Positions 11,078 to 22,209 of a DNA stretch of 64,000 nucleotides are shown one piece after another (positions within the stretch are counted from its first letter, which is position 1; each line of letters starts with the position of its first letter). Both the position numbers and the translations under genes were made by a program. The notes under the pieces are model-generated. The model saw only the letters and a program-made list of their open reading frames with translations. It did no database searches and was not told the origin of the DNA. The DNA lies in the NCBI GenBank assembly GCA_037127255.1, contig JBANSL010000018.1, forward strand, positions 22,479,175 to 22,543,174, in the 5' to 3' direction. Source of the stretch: Persicaria tinctoria. Taxonomy: Eukaryota; Streptophyta; Magnoliopsida; Caryophyllales; Polygonaceae.

Positions 11078-12440
11078 CGAGAGAGAAGAGCTACTTCTAC
11101 ATTTCTAGGAGAGTCGTTGACGATGCGAATATGCTCCATGATCTATTCCTCGTGAATCCATAATCTCGAAACTTGCTGAAAGTCTTCCCTTATGATGTGA
11201 TAATCGACATCACATACAGGACGAACGCGTATGTTTCTATTTCTACAAATCTTCTATTACCAACACGCATTATGTTAATACTAATATTTTTCATCTGCAG
11301 GTACAAAATACCAATGTGTGAGTTCGTTGGCTTTACTTGTACGGGGAAGAATTTCGTCATTGCCTTCTGCTTCATGCCATGAGAGAACACAAATACATAT
11401 AGATGGGCATTGCAACAACTTCTATACCTCGTTCGAGGTAAGCTGCCAAACATCATTGTCACATACCGAGAGTTGGGGCTCATTTCAGCATTGCGGCAGG
11501 CGCTTCCCAACGTCAGACATATGTTGTGCAAAGTCCACATCCTCTATAATGCGAAGAAGTAGCTTTCAAAAAGTTGAAGAATCTCGACTTTGCAAATAGG
11601 TTATTTAAGAGCGCATGTTTTGGCCTCTTTAAATCAAGATCAGCTGAGACGTTTAATAACAGAAGAAAGGGCATGTATGTCGAGTGGGTTCACATCGAAG
11701 GATTGATGCCTTATTTGGAAGCGACGTGGTTGCGCGATTACTCGGAGAATATTGTTCGTGCATGAACAGATACCATACAACATTTTGGCACGAGGACGAC
11801 AAATAGGTACGCACACATTTTTCTTCAACCTATCATTTTCCTATTCAATTGAATACATAGTCTTTTTCATGTGCGAAATCGTTTTATGTAGGGCTGAGCC
11901 CGCACATTCAATGCTCAAGATCACCTTAAACTCTTTCATCGGTGATTTTACCCACGTTGTAAAAGCAATCGATCTCCTAATGGATGACCAAATCAGAGAA
12001 GTGAAGATTACGATGGGTCGAGGCTCCAACGTATACCGACAGATTCACACGGTCTATGGATATTCGATCGGGTAAGACATATTGTGTCAAAATAATGTTT
12101 CAACTTGTTATTTATGGTCTGTCATCCACACATGAAATGCAAGCTTGTTGGGATTCACAAACATCTATTAGACCGTCGCAGATTCACATTTTTTGGAAGC
12201 GGTTGGATTGGGATCGTCCCTACATTGAGCGTGTTGATGATCACACTCCGCTCGCAAGAGCATATTTTGACATGCTTAATCATGTTGTTCCAGAGTGGAG
12301 ATATGGACGAGGACACTCGTTGGAGGATATCATTGGCATTCAACGATGGGGATCGACCCTCTGATACACCATTGATTCCACCTAACCCAGAGGATTGTCG
12401 TCCAACCGGGAGACCGAGGACTCGCCATCCCTATTGAACG
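11078..12440 (+). pseudogene. MURA/FAR1-type MULE transposase core
   Basis: In order the sequence encodes: a leader ending DLFLVNP; FPYDVIIDITYRTN (first catalytic Asp at 11206-11208); an intron with acceptor CTGCAG near 11300; MCEFVGFTCTGKNF; LPNIIVTYREL followed by RHMLCKVHILYN; WLRDYSENIVRA with TRTTNR; an intron (about 11805-11889); AEPAHSMLK; and a C-terminal QIHIFWKRLDWD region. This matches the MULE transposase domain. The residue expected to be the second catalytic Asp (TDRE in relatives) is Tyr (codon 11464-11466). In-frame stops occur near 11158, 11381 and 11763. The combination indicates a dead transposase. Confidence 0.8.
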
Positions 12441-12775
12441 ACCCCTGCCGTGGGAACGTGAGAGTGCTTGGGCCCAACGTCAAGCTGATAAAGAGAGGAA
12501 CAACGTCTTATGCAAGGGACAAAGTCGAGGTCGATCATCACCAGACGACGCTGCTGCAGCTGAAGGGAATGAAGAGGTCAATAGCAATACAATTAACGCC
12601 GATGATTCTGTAAGTGGGTATGGAAGGGGACGAGGAGAGGACGTTCTTGGGACCGTGGCCGAGGGCAAGGGCGATGCCGATTAGGTCGGATCTTGAGGTT
12701 GAAAGTCCCTCTGCACCACTGATTACACTTCCACCTCAGGGTGTCACACACATTAGTTTCAATTAGGGAACCGAC

Positions 12776-13979
12776 AACATCGACGAGTTCATGATAAGCT
12801 TTATTCGAGCTGTCTCAAATATTGCGGGTGATAGTCATTGTGGATACAGATCCCTTACATGTTTTCTGAACTTGGGGCGTGGTGCATGGTCACAGGTTCG
12901 ACGGCAGTTGCTCGCTGAGTTACAGGTGCATGCAGATCACTACCATTACTATCCAGCATTAGATGAGCTCATCATGAGGGTCAACTACTTCGGAACATGT
13001 CATGATGCTACTTATTGGATGAAGATTCTGATCATGGGTGAAGTGTTTGCAATGGTTCACCAACGTCCGTTGTTCATACTGTCACAAACAGAGGTGGATC
13101 ATCAGGTGTGCACACCCAGCTACTGCTGGGTCAAAAACAAAAAATTATGGCTTAAATTTTTTTTTTGCTGGGGTAATATTGTTTGGGTTTGTGTCACAAA
13201 TGCTTTTGTTTTGGAAAATAAACCCCTAAACGGAAATAGACAAATCCTAAAAAAATTAAAAATTAGTTAAATCAATAAATCTAATAAAATTAAAAATCAA
13301 TCTTTGTTTCGCTAGGGTTAATTAGGTTGACTCAATTGCAAATTTGCAAGCCATTAATCATTTTTTGTGTCATCCGGAGATCGCAAAGCACAATTTTTAG
13401 TATATTCTATTTGTAATGGAAATATTTATTATTATAAGTAGACAAAACTAATTTATAAATATCAAGAACTGTTTTAATTGTCATATTTTAAACCACTTTT
13501 AGTTTTTTTTTTCTTGAAATATTATATAAGAATTGTATTTTTGTTTGAAAATTCTTTTAATTTTATATATATTAATATTTTTTCGCTCACCTAACTTTAA
13601 TTATGATATTAGATCCGTCACTGGTCACAAATGATGTCGATGTTGTGCCTCCCGTTTTATACCACCAATGGCCCGTTATTACCGCCCTAAGAAGATTTAG
13701 ATGGGATATCTTTAGTCGGTAACAACAACCACTTCGTACCGGTACGTTTTCTATTTCATATACACTACGTGGGTAAACTTTTATTTTTCCCTTCTAATTC
13801 AAATATTCTTATGTTATCTGCAGATTTAGTTGTTGCTTGGATTACCTTTAACCCCTGGTATGCATTACATGGACGACGCACCACCACACTAGTGTCAACG
13901 GGTGGGACGACGAGTTCACGACAAGGATTGCACGTTATAGAACCTACTGTCGTCGAGATGGTGGTCGTCAGCTGCACTA
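12776..13979 (+). pseudogene. OTU-like cysteine protease domain of MULE
   Basis: After the transposase, 12791-13110 encodes AGDSHCGYRSL (Cys codon 12839-12841), GAWSQVRRQLLAELQ, HATYWM-like TYWMKILIMGEV and RPLFILSQTE. This is the order seen in plant OTU domains, where the usual core is GDGNCGYR. The C-terminal His motif appears as NNNHFVP near 13723. After an intron, 13823-13979 resembles the usual C-terminal tail (GWDDEFTTRIARY). Between 13110 and about 13620, AT-rich DNA separates the two halves and may be an intron or an insertion. OTU proteases remove ubiquitin; their role in MULEs is unknown. Confidence 0.72.
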
Positions 13980-14440
13980 TTAGCATTTTCTGTTTCATTG
14001 ATTTGCAGCCTTGTATATATTCCTGGATTCTTGATGTATGACATTTTTCCAAATTCCTTGTTTGTTATATTTTGTATGTTTTTCTGTTATTGTCGGTTTC
14101 GGTGTAGTTTTCCTTCTCTTTTTGTGTTCCTTTACGATTTTAGGGGTATGATAATGCATATTTTATAGGTAGGTTTTAGGTGCATTAAGTATTCATATTT
14201 CATGTTTAATAAACTTATTCATATTCTTGGTCATTTGGTATTCATAGTTCATAATCTATGGTTTTTAGTGTTTATTTGTAGGTTATAAGATCCGAACTCG
14301 AAGGGTGGAGAAAGCATGGAGCAAATGGACAAAGAAGAGCTAAGGAACAAGAGCGGAAATGGAGAATATGGAGAAATCTCATCTTTAAGGTTCTGAGAAG
14401 TTGGAATTAGCTTCTCCGGTCTTTATGAGAATCGTAGTGC

Positions 14441-14815
14441 TGTTGTAGGAGGAAATCGAGTACAAAATATAATAAAATAAATCAAACCAGATTCGTGCCC
14501 ACGCAAATAATTACAAGACTTCCTCCCGATGTAGCAACAAGAAGTCAGGATCGATCCTCGAGGAAGCTAGTCAGCGGATCTCAGGTAGCGGATGATTCAC
14601 GTCGATTTCGACTCAGAGAATTTACTCGATATCGACCTAGGTTAGTCGATATCGATCAAATCCAGTCGATTTATGGGCTTTGTGCAGAAGGCAGTCGATT
14701 TCGGACAACCTCACTCGATATCGACCTGTTTGCTCGATATCGACCAAGGTCCACGATTTCGACCTATGCCTGCAGAACCACAAACAAGCAGCAATCTTTC
14801 TGGATCGAGAATTGT
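14441..14815 (-). repeat. Truncated 3' LTR of nested gypsy element
   Basis: Matches 15982-16355 closely, including CAAGACTTCCTCCC, GTCAGGATCGATCCTCGAGG and GATCTTTCTGGATCGAGAAT-like stretches. It stops abruptly at about 14815, where gag-derived sequence begins. It holds four copies of a TCGATATCGA-type word. Confidence 0.8.
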
Positions 14816-14818
14816 AAG

Positions 14819-15849
14819 CTACCTCCTCGTGAGTTTCTGACATTCGGACTTGCTCTGTATGTGGGCACTCTGGAGTGGTGTGCCGCTGTGAGCCACATTC
14901 AATGCAGGGTTGGTTGATAGAAAGAAACTTGACTTGCTTGAGGAGCTTGCGATTCTGATCTCTGTAGTACTGTTCCTTGACGTCTGGATCAATCTCCTTA
15001 GAAGGCTCATAGAGGGGCATGGATGGGGCTGGCCTTGCATAGGTGTTTTCATCGTAATTCGCAGGAGCCCCATAGGTGTTGTCGAAGTTGGTGAGTCGTA
15101 CGATCGTAGCCCATGCCTCTGCTGGTGTCTGCGTGAGGTACTCATATTGTGTGTATTGATTGATCCTTTCCTTGGCAGCCAGATCAAGATTTGTAGAAAA
15201 TCTCCTAAATGACGTATGGTAGCTGCCCATGAGTAGGGCAAGATCACAACAGATCTTTGTATCGATCCCATGCTCGTGTTAGCGGTTCCCCAGACTTTTG
15301 TCTGAGGAGCGTTGTCTTGGCGGGAGGAAAGAACTTGTTGAGGAACACATTCCTAACCTCTGCCCATGTTGTGAGGGATCGCGCAGGGAGACCTTCAAGC
15401 CACTTCAATGCTGGACCTGCAAGAGACCAACGAAAAGCTTTCATTTTTATATATTCAAGAGTAGTACCTTCAGCGAGAGTTTGGCACATATTAGAAAAAG
15501 TAGTAATATGTTCGAGAGGGCACTCATTAAATCTTCCTTGAAAAGGATTATTTTTAATTTCAATAAGGAAGGCAATGCGAATTTCAAAGTTATTATGAGG
15601 GACTAGAATAGCCTATTCAGGCACGACAAGAGTCGGGTGCATGTAATCTTTAACAGTGGTAGGGTATTGGGCAAGCTCAGCCTCTGCTTGCCTCTTCAGT
15701 TCAGCTTCATGCTCTGTGCGTGCTCTCTCAGCGGTGAGAGCTGCATTGTTGGCTGCTAGTTCCTTTTGAAGCCTCTTAATCATCTCAGCTTGTGTTTCTG
15801 CAGCTACCATGTTCTTCTTTAATCTAGAGTGGATGCGAAGAAGGCGCAC
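14819..15849 (-). pseudogene. Gypsy gag remnant
   Basis: Minus-strand reading from 15849 gives an Ala/Glu-rich helical leader (AETQAEMIKRLQKELAANN), then from 15489 a classic Retrotrans_gag segment (EYIKMKAFRWSLAGPALKWL, then TTWAEVRNVFLNKFFPPAK, then EPLTRAWDRYKDLL). Further on, a zinc-knuckle-like CIECGSQRHTTPECPH occurs near 14850-14900. The pieces lie in different frames with stops between. Gag forms the virus-like particle in intact relatives. The end is fused to the 3' LTR by deletion. Confidence 0.72.
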
Positions 15850-15960
15850 GAATCGTCTAAGGCGTGAAACTCAGGTGGTTGACCAGAACGGCGCATACAC
15901 CTGCAAAACAAAACTCAAGGAAAACGTGAGATCTAACTACCTAAGGCGCGAATTATTGCC

Positions 15961-15978
15961 TCCCCGGCAACGATGCCA
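15961..15978 (-). promoter_or_regulatory. Primer-binding site of nested gypsy element
   Basis: On the minus strand TGGCATCGTTGCCGGGGA follows the 5' LTR after three bases. It differs by one base from TGGCGCCGTTGCCGGGGA, the usual plant gypsy primer-binding site commonly matched to a tRNA-Asp 3' end. Confidence 0.7.
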
Positions 15979-15981
15979 ATT

Positions 15982-17734
15982 TGTTGTAGTATGAAATCGA
16001 GTTCAAAATATAGAAATATAAATCAAACCAGATCTTGCCCACGCAAATGATTACAAGACTTCCTCCCGGTGTAGCAACAGGAAGTCAGGATCGATCCTCG
16101 AGGAAGCTGGTCAGCGTATCCTAGGTAGCGGAGAATTCACGTCGATTTTGACTCAGAGAATCTACTCGATATCGACCTGTATTAGTCGATATCGACTAAA
16201 TCTAGTCGATTTCTGGTTTCTGTGCAGAAGGCAGTCGATTTCGATCAGATGCGCTCGATATCGACCTAGGTGCTCGATATCAACCAGTTAGCTCGTCTTC
16301 GACCAAATCCTGCAGAAACACAAACGAGCAGCGATCTTTCTGGATCGAGAATTAGAAGTCGATATCGACTAGTGTTGGTCAAAATCGAGTAGAATGCATA
16401 AACGAAATAAAAGACAAATTCGCAGATTTTGGAATAAGCTATGTAAAAGAAAACTTCCAAAATCGGGGTTTGCAACAACGATAACCAAACATGCATAAGG
16501 TAAGATAAAGAGGAATAATCGTGCAATCTCATCAAAGGACCAAGCTTTCGCCTTTTCCAACAATTAGACAACTCTTTCAAGAAACCCTAATTGTATCTAC
16601 CAATTTTATGTTTACAATCCAAGTTGTTAACCTGAATCTCTATTAAATATGTAATAAACATATAAAAGGCAGTGGATGATCAAAACACAATAAAAGTCGA
16701 ATCATTACCTCAGACTCGCTTGGCTATCGTCGGGCTCACCCCAACCCTAGAAGTAAGTGGACTACTCGCTCTTAATCATAGGAAAGGACATCAATAATAA
16801 AAGAAAACTAAATTGCATTAATAAACTAAATAGAGCTTACAACCGAACGAAGCCAATTCCGCTCTCGCTTCACAACGCCACTCAGCCTCCTCTCTCTCTC
16901 TCTCCCCCCCCCCCCCCCCCCCCCCCTCGATATCTCTTTAGCTTGGAATTCATGAAAACTATCCCCATGGGCTTTAAGGCCTTAATCCTTGCTAGCCAAG
17001 GTAAGTAATATCTATCTTCTATCTAAAAATTTAATTCTACTTGGAAATAAATAAATCTAATTTAGGTAAACAAGATAAAACCTAAAGGGTAATTAAATGT
17101 TCCACCCTTAGGATAGATAAAAAAGATAGAAAATCTAAAGTCTTCATGTGCAATGAATCTTCTCTTGGAATCTTCAGCTCGGACTCAGAATCGACCTAGA
17201 CTCGTCTCTAGCAGTTGGTCGATATCAACCAAAGTAGGTCGATATCGAGTTGTCTTTTCGCCTTCTCTTCAACTCACCCGATCTCGGCTCCGGGGGGGAA
17301 ATATCGAGCAGTACTTCGGTCGATATCGAGTCAGAAGGTCGATATTGACCTAATTTCTTCTCCCCTTTGTGCTGCTGGTCCATATCGAGTTGTCCCGGGA
17401 TTTTCGACCAAGATCGGTCGATATCGACCAGTATGGTAGAAATCGATCACTACTCAATATCTCGTTCTATTCTCAGCTTCGCTTGATATTAGGTGCTCTT
17501 CCGTCGATTTTCGCGCTCCTTCAGTAGACATCAAGTGCTCTTCCAGTCCTTCTTGGTTTTGCTTCGATTTAGCTCCAAATTCTGCAATATTAAACAGAAA
17601 CTCGTGTAGACCTCTATTTCTCGTAAATAAACATAAACTACACAAATTTGCTATATTCTCATCCCAGAATGCATGAAATGATAGAATAAGGAGCTGAAAT
17701 ATGTATAAAAACATGGCATAAATCATGGACATCA
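15982..17734 (-). repeat. 5' LTR of nested gypsy element
   Basis: About 1.75 kb, TG at the minus-strand start and CTACAACA at its end. It carries many TCGATATCGA-type words (16160-16380 and 17216-17445). A CT microsatellite runs into a 23-base C run (16904-16926). A GGGATCACCCCAACCCTAGAA-like phrase is shared with 41.3 kb, showing that related LTR pieces exist elsewhere in the window. Confidence 0.7.
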
Positions 17735-18941
17735 AGTGCTTGGAAAGAGCTTTCCAACACATATTCATTTACATCAATCGGACGAAAGAAGACTCCAGAA
17801 AGTGCGTTACTAGTTCGGTTTGTCGAAGTTGTCGCCACTGCATAGAACGGCGCCCGCCGCTTTTCATACGACGCCCGTCGTTCTCGTCAGATCCGAATTT
17901 GCGATATGCGACCCAAGTCCATCTTTATGTAAACTCTTATCTACTCTTCCTGGGGTTTTTATCCGACATCTTTGGCTATATATGAGACATATTTTGCAGT
18001 ACATTTCAATAATCTAATTAATTCAATTATTCATTAACTCAAAGAGAGATGAGAGGATTTAAGTTTAGGGATTCAATGTACGTTATGCTTGCCTAGAGTT
18101 CTTATTCTTTTGCTATGATTCAAGACTTGGTTGGTTGATTGTGAGACTTGATTTCTATATTATTCAGGAGCTTATTTATCATCTTGTTCTTATTGATTAT
18201 ATTTGTGATTCTCTCTATGACCGCACATCTAGTTAGAATTCGCATCTATGCTATGAACTCGTTGTTGGTTTCTCGATAGCAAACGAAGGTATTGATTTAG
18301 TAATATTTCTATGCCTTTGTAGTGGATGATAATAATTGATCTATGTCGAGTAGATGTTATTAGGGCCGAATGGGTTGTTGCTTTGTTGCCTAATTGCATT
18401 AAATTGATATGTCAATTGGTCTTAAGTACTCGAATCGTTAATGATATTCTTTAGTAATATTGAATAAGAGATTGTCTCTCTACGGAACAAACGATTAAAG
18501 GCAGTTGACGTATGCTTAGGATCGGAATAATATTACAATCACCTCAAGGATCAAGTAAATCAACCAATGTTGCGAATTGTATGCGAAGCCATATGCTCTA
18601 CATACTCTTATATCTTTGATTCGCTCTTGCTAAGCATTGTCTACCTTCATTCATATTCCCATTCCATCTTTATTGTCAAAATTGATAAATACACATTGCA
18701 TTGAAGTACTTGTTTATCTATGGTTTCGACCCCTTACTTATCCGCTATACTAGTTTACTAGTTAGTTTATTAGTTTGGGTTATTATTTCTTTGGCGAGGT
18801 AAAACCTAACGACGTTTCCCTTTCCGTTAGGGTATTTGTTCATTTTTTTATGTGTTTTTGCTCTATTAGTTGACATTGTATTTTTTTCCTTTTAATTTTT
18901 TGAGGCATATGCACATTTTTTGTATTTGATTTTTATCTAGT

Positions 18942-19195
18942 CTAACTCACCGCAAAGTCTTGCGGTTGTTTTCCGGTCCTGTCCGGTCCACCAGAAGACT
19001 CCACTTATGCTTATAGAGTCACCGGTGGGGTTCAAAAGGAACGGAGACCCACCACACAATACTGCACCGGGTCCCCGTGTACACCTCCAACTCACCGCAC
19101 CATACTGTCGTGGGCTGCTTAATTGTCGTTAAATCTACCACAATGAGATGCGGTGGTTAGCGGTGGAACTAGTAAAAATTAGCGGTGAAGATAAC
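18942..19195 (-). repeat. Right terminal inverted repeat of OTU MULE
   Basis: Inverse of 8541-8842, best over the terminal 70 bp. The inner part again carries CACCGCA / TGCGGT words (near 18949, 18961 and 19096). Confidence 0.7.
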
Positions 19196-19581
19196 AACCC
19201 CCGTAATTAATCTATATTTTGGGAAAAAAAGTAATTATCTATATAATAAAACATAATTAATTAAATATCCACTATTCAAGCTTTATTAACTAAATGTCTA
19301 TCGGCACCCTAATTGTTGCCTATGTCTCTCGATTTCGGCTCCTCCCCAATTTTCTTGTACAACAAGCTCCAATTTCATCTCACGAATTTTCGCTCCCCAA
19401 TTTAGCTAAGGTACTTTTCAATTCGCTCACCAATTTCGATTGTATTTCAATTATATTTATCAGCATATATTAGAATTCGTTTATAGCTATTTATCAGCAA
19501 ATATTTTCTTATATAAATTCATTTGTCAATATATCACCAATGAATGATATACTGTTATCAACATAAATATTTGTTTGTGAG

Positions 19582-19632
<51 letters not shown>

Positions 19633-19741
19633 CACATGCCTGCCTTACTTAGACAATAAGTATCGATTACCATGAAACATTTTCCCTCGTTGTAAAAAAT
19701 GACAACAATTCGTACTATTATAGAAGCGGTCTCTTCACCAA
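19196..19741. other. AT-rich DNA with a (CA)n(TA)n microsatellite
   Basis: No gene seen. A (CA)5 run passes into about 18 TA repeats at 19582-19626. Confidence 0.7.
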
Positions 19742-20916
19742 ATGAATGTTAATAATGCATTCCTACATGGGGATTTGCACGAGGAAGTATATATGAAGTT
19801 TCTTGAAGGATTTTCCGTTGGTTCTAATCTTGTTTGCAAGCTTCAGAAATCGTTGTATGGTCTCAAGCAGGGTAGCAGACAATGGTTTGAAAAGCTTACT
19901 TCAACTTTGTTGTTTCTTGGTTTCACTTAATCTAAGTTGGATTACTCGCTCTTCACTCAATCTAAGTTGCAATTTATGTTGATGATCTGCTTGTGACAGG
20001 ATCTGATTCAACTTAAATTGATTGATTAAAATCTTATCTTGACCACATTTTTAGCATTAAAGGTCTTGGGTTGCTTCACTAATTTTTGGGTCTTGAAGTT
20101 ACATATAATATTGATGGAATTCATCTTTCTTAGTATAAGTTCGAAAAAGATCTTGTTATTGATGCTCAACTTGATGATATTCGGCGAACTAGCACATCTC
20201 TTCCTTTGCATTGCAAGCTTAATCCAACTGAGGGGGATTTACTATCTCATCCCCTGTATTATCAATGGTTGGTGGGCAAACTTAACTTCCTCACCAACAC
20301 TCATCACGATCTATCTTTCACTGTTCAGATGCTTATTCAGTTTATGCAAGCTCCTCGTGTTTCTCATCTTAGTGCTTTCTATCACACTATCCTTTATGTG
20401 TCTGGTACGTACTCTCACTCAAGGTATTGTGCTCAAATGGTTTGATTCTCCACGTGTTGCAGCTTATACCGACTCTGACTGGGCTTCTTGCCCCTTTACT
20501 CTTAGGTTGGTTACAAGGTTTGTTATTCTCCTAGGGTAGTCTCCCGTTAGTTAGAAATCAAATAAGCAAGAAGTTGTCTTTAGGAGGTCCTTACAACTAT
20601 TGAAGTAAGATGGTTTTAATTCGGTTGCTCGAGGAATTAGATGTTGCTCCCATCAAACCAGTCACCTTGTTATGTGATAATTAATCTGCCCTCCATATTG
20701 CTAAGAATCCAATATTCCATGAGTGTACCAAACATATAGAAACTGACTGTCCCTTTACTGATCGTGATCGAGAAGGTATTAGTTGGTCTTCTATGTCATG
20801 TTCCTACAACATCTCAACTTGCTTATGTCCTTGTGAAGTTCTTGCCATCTCATCAACAAAATGGTCTTTTGGCCAAACTTGGGCTGTCTCCACCCAAAGT
20901 TTTTTTTTGGGAGGGG
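19742..20916 (+). pseudogene. Ty1-copia reverse transcriptase / RNase H remnant
   Basis: Starts inside the RT domain with [18 protein letters not shown] and [19 protein letters not shown], both signature copia RT blocks. It continues through degenerate FLGLEVTY-like and SHPLYYQWLVGKLNFLTNT blocks to RNase H traces (YTDSDWASCP near 20466; CYV...NLPSILLRIQYS near 20675). Frames change often and stops are frequent. gag, protease and integrase are absent, so it is 5'-truncated and dead. Confidence 0.82.
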
Positions 20917-21159
20917 TGATTGAAGTATACATCTTCGGGGTTGATAAATAGGTTGCATTGTATCTGTGTGATCTCTCACACACTTGATCATTACCAATGT
21001 AGCCGAACCACTTGTTATATAAATAGATGCTTAGTCGTAATAAACTATGATGATGATGATCATTTCAATGAAAGTTGCCTTTCTCCTTCAATCTGTTTCT
21101 CTATTCTCTTCCTCCGCTTGAGTGTTCATATCTTTCCTCCATTGATTGATCATCTTACA
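20917..21159 (+). repeat. 3' LTR of copia remnant
   Basis: A purine-rich tract (GGGAGGGG) precedes TGATTGAAG at 20917. The LTR-like stretch ends CTTACA at 21159, about 243 bp. It contains a TATATAAATAG promoter-like box near 21017 and AATAAA near 21040. No 5' LTR partner is in the window. Confidence 0.6.
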
Positions 21160-21476
21160 AGCAGGGATATATATATATATTAATATTATATTACCAATGA
21201 ATATTGTGTTACATTAGTATGAATATTATGTATGTGGGTATGAATATATGAATATTGATGCTTGTGAATATGAATACAATGTTATTTATTTTATATTGAG
21301 TAAGAATAAATAATATCATATTCATATACTCATATTTTACATTATATTCATATTCAAACAAGCTAATATTCATATATTCATTTGAATATAATAAAATATT
21401 CATATGAATATGCAACAATATTCACCCATTTCACCGTTGCACCGTATCTTTCGTTTCATCATAACCCTATCTTATA

Positions 21477-21874
21477 CTCTCTCCGTTCGCGAAAACTTGT
21501 CGTTTTAGCCTCGAAATTTTGTTCGAAAAAACTTGTCGTTTTAGACATTATCCCCCATTATTCCCTAAATTGCCCTTAGTTATTTTGTCTCATTTAATGT
21601 GAAATTTGGCTCCAATATATGTTGGGGTTTAGCATTTGAATTGGTCTTAGCTAATTTAAAATTTGGCTCCAATTTTAGTCTTACAATTGTGCTTTTTTTT
21701 GGGATTAGTAAGAATGTAAAGAGTCATGGAGGAGTGATTCCAAACAATTTGAATCGTACTTACCAATTGTAGGATTTGTTGCAATAAGAAGACTAGGGGT
21801 ATTTGTGGTAGTTTAAGAAATTTCTTAAAATTTGTGTGCGAGGTTAAAACGACAAGTTTTCACGAACGGAAGGA

Positions 21875-21875
<1 letters not shown>
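21477..21875. mobile_element. Stowaway/mariner-like MITE
   Basis: TIRs CTCTCTCCGTTCGCGAAAAC and (right end, inverted) CTCCTTCCGTTCGTGAAAAC extend over about 34 bp. The flanking dinucleotide is TA on both sides. The right flank runs directly into a (TA)n tract. Confidence 0.72.

Positions 21876-21932
<57 letters not shown>
21876..21932. repeat. (TA)n microsatellite
   Basis: About 28 uninterrupted TA units abut the right end of the MITE. Confidence 0.9.
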
Positions 21933-21935
<3 letters not shown>

Positions 21936-22113
21936 GCTTAATTTTTTTAACAAAAAAAATTCCATTTTGATAGCATTAAAGTGATTGCAGGTCATCAATT
22001 TTAAATAAATCATATAATATGATTTAAAAATAAAAGATGATTTAAAGTACACTAAATAACCCGATATCGAATTAGGGAGAAAAATCAGTTAATCGAGTTT
22101 GAAGACATCCTAT

Positions 22114-22159
22114 TCAAATACTCTATCCTCGTAGAAATAGCCGAGGATGGAGTATTTGA
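22114..22159. repeat. 18-bp stem hairpin
   Basis: TCAAATACTCTATCCTCG and its inverse (one mismatch) flank a 10-base loop, just outside the Ulp1 MULE. It may be a collapsed MITE. Confidence 0.6.
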
Positions 22160-22209
22160 CTAGGATATATATGGAACATCGAGTTTATTAAATTTCTTAA
22201 AGAGGGAAT

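Larger units (their letters stand above)
14441..17734 (-). mobile_element. Nested, internally deleted gypsy-type retrotransposon
   Basis: The element is bounded by TG...CA and a perfect 5-bp TSD, AGTGC (14436-14440 and 17735-17739). Removing it mentally makes the surrounding LTR continuous. On the minus strand the order is full LTR (17734-15982), primer-binding site, gag remnant, then the last about 375 bp of the 3' LTR (14815-14441). The rest of gag, all of pol and most of the 3' LTR are missing. This is a deletion derivative. Confidence 0.75.
14149..18794 (+). repeat. Gypsy-type LTR fragment split by a nested element
   Basis: The LTR starts TGATAATGCATATTTTATAGG at 14149 and is interrupted at 14441-17734. 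It resumes as CTTGGAAAGAGCTTTCC and ends near 18794 with TTTGGCGAGG, a remnant of the usual LTR/primer-binding junction. Matching phrases occur in reverse orientation at 41.7-42.67 kb (TGATAATGCATATTTC start; TGTAGTGGATGAT; TTGACATATGCTTAG), showing a family. No internal gag-pol follows, so this looks like a solo LTR or LTR fragment inserted into the MULE. Confidence 0.6.
8541..19195 (+). mobile_element. Large MULE with transposase and OTU protease
   Basis: About 250-bp terminal inverted repeats bound the element. GTTATCTTCAYCGCTAATTT is at the left end, and its inverse ends at 19195. Between them is a plus-strand gene with a MURA-type (FAR1/MULE) transposase domain followed by an OTU cysteine protease domain. 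This combination is known from plant MULEs. The element is about 10.65 kb, of which about 4.6 kb (14149-18794) is nested gypsy-type retrotransposon sequence. No matching 9-bp TSD was found, consistent with age. The coding region has many stops, so the copy is inactive. Confidence 0.75.

Noticed and set aside
21209..21420. Reverse ORF of repeated Asn/Tyr/Ile/Met
   Set aside because: Caused by a degenerate GAATATGAATAT repeat; no gene.
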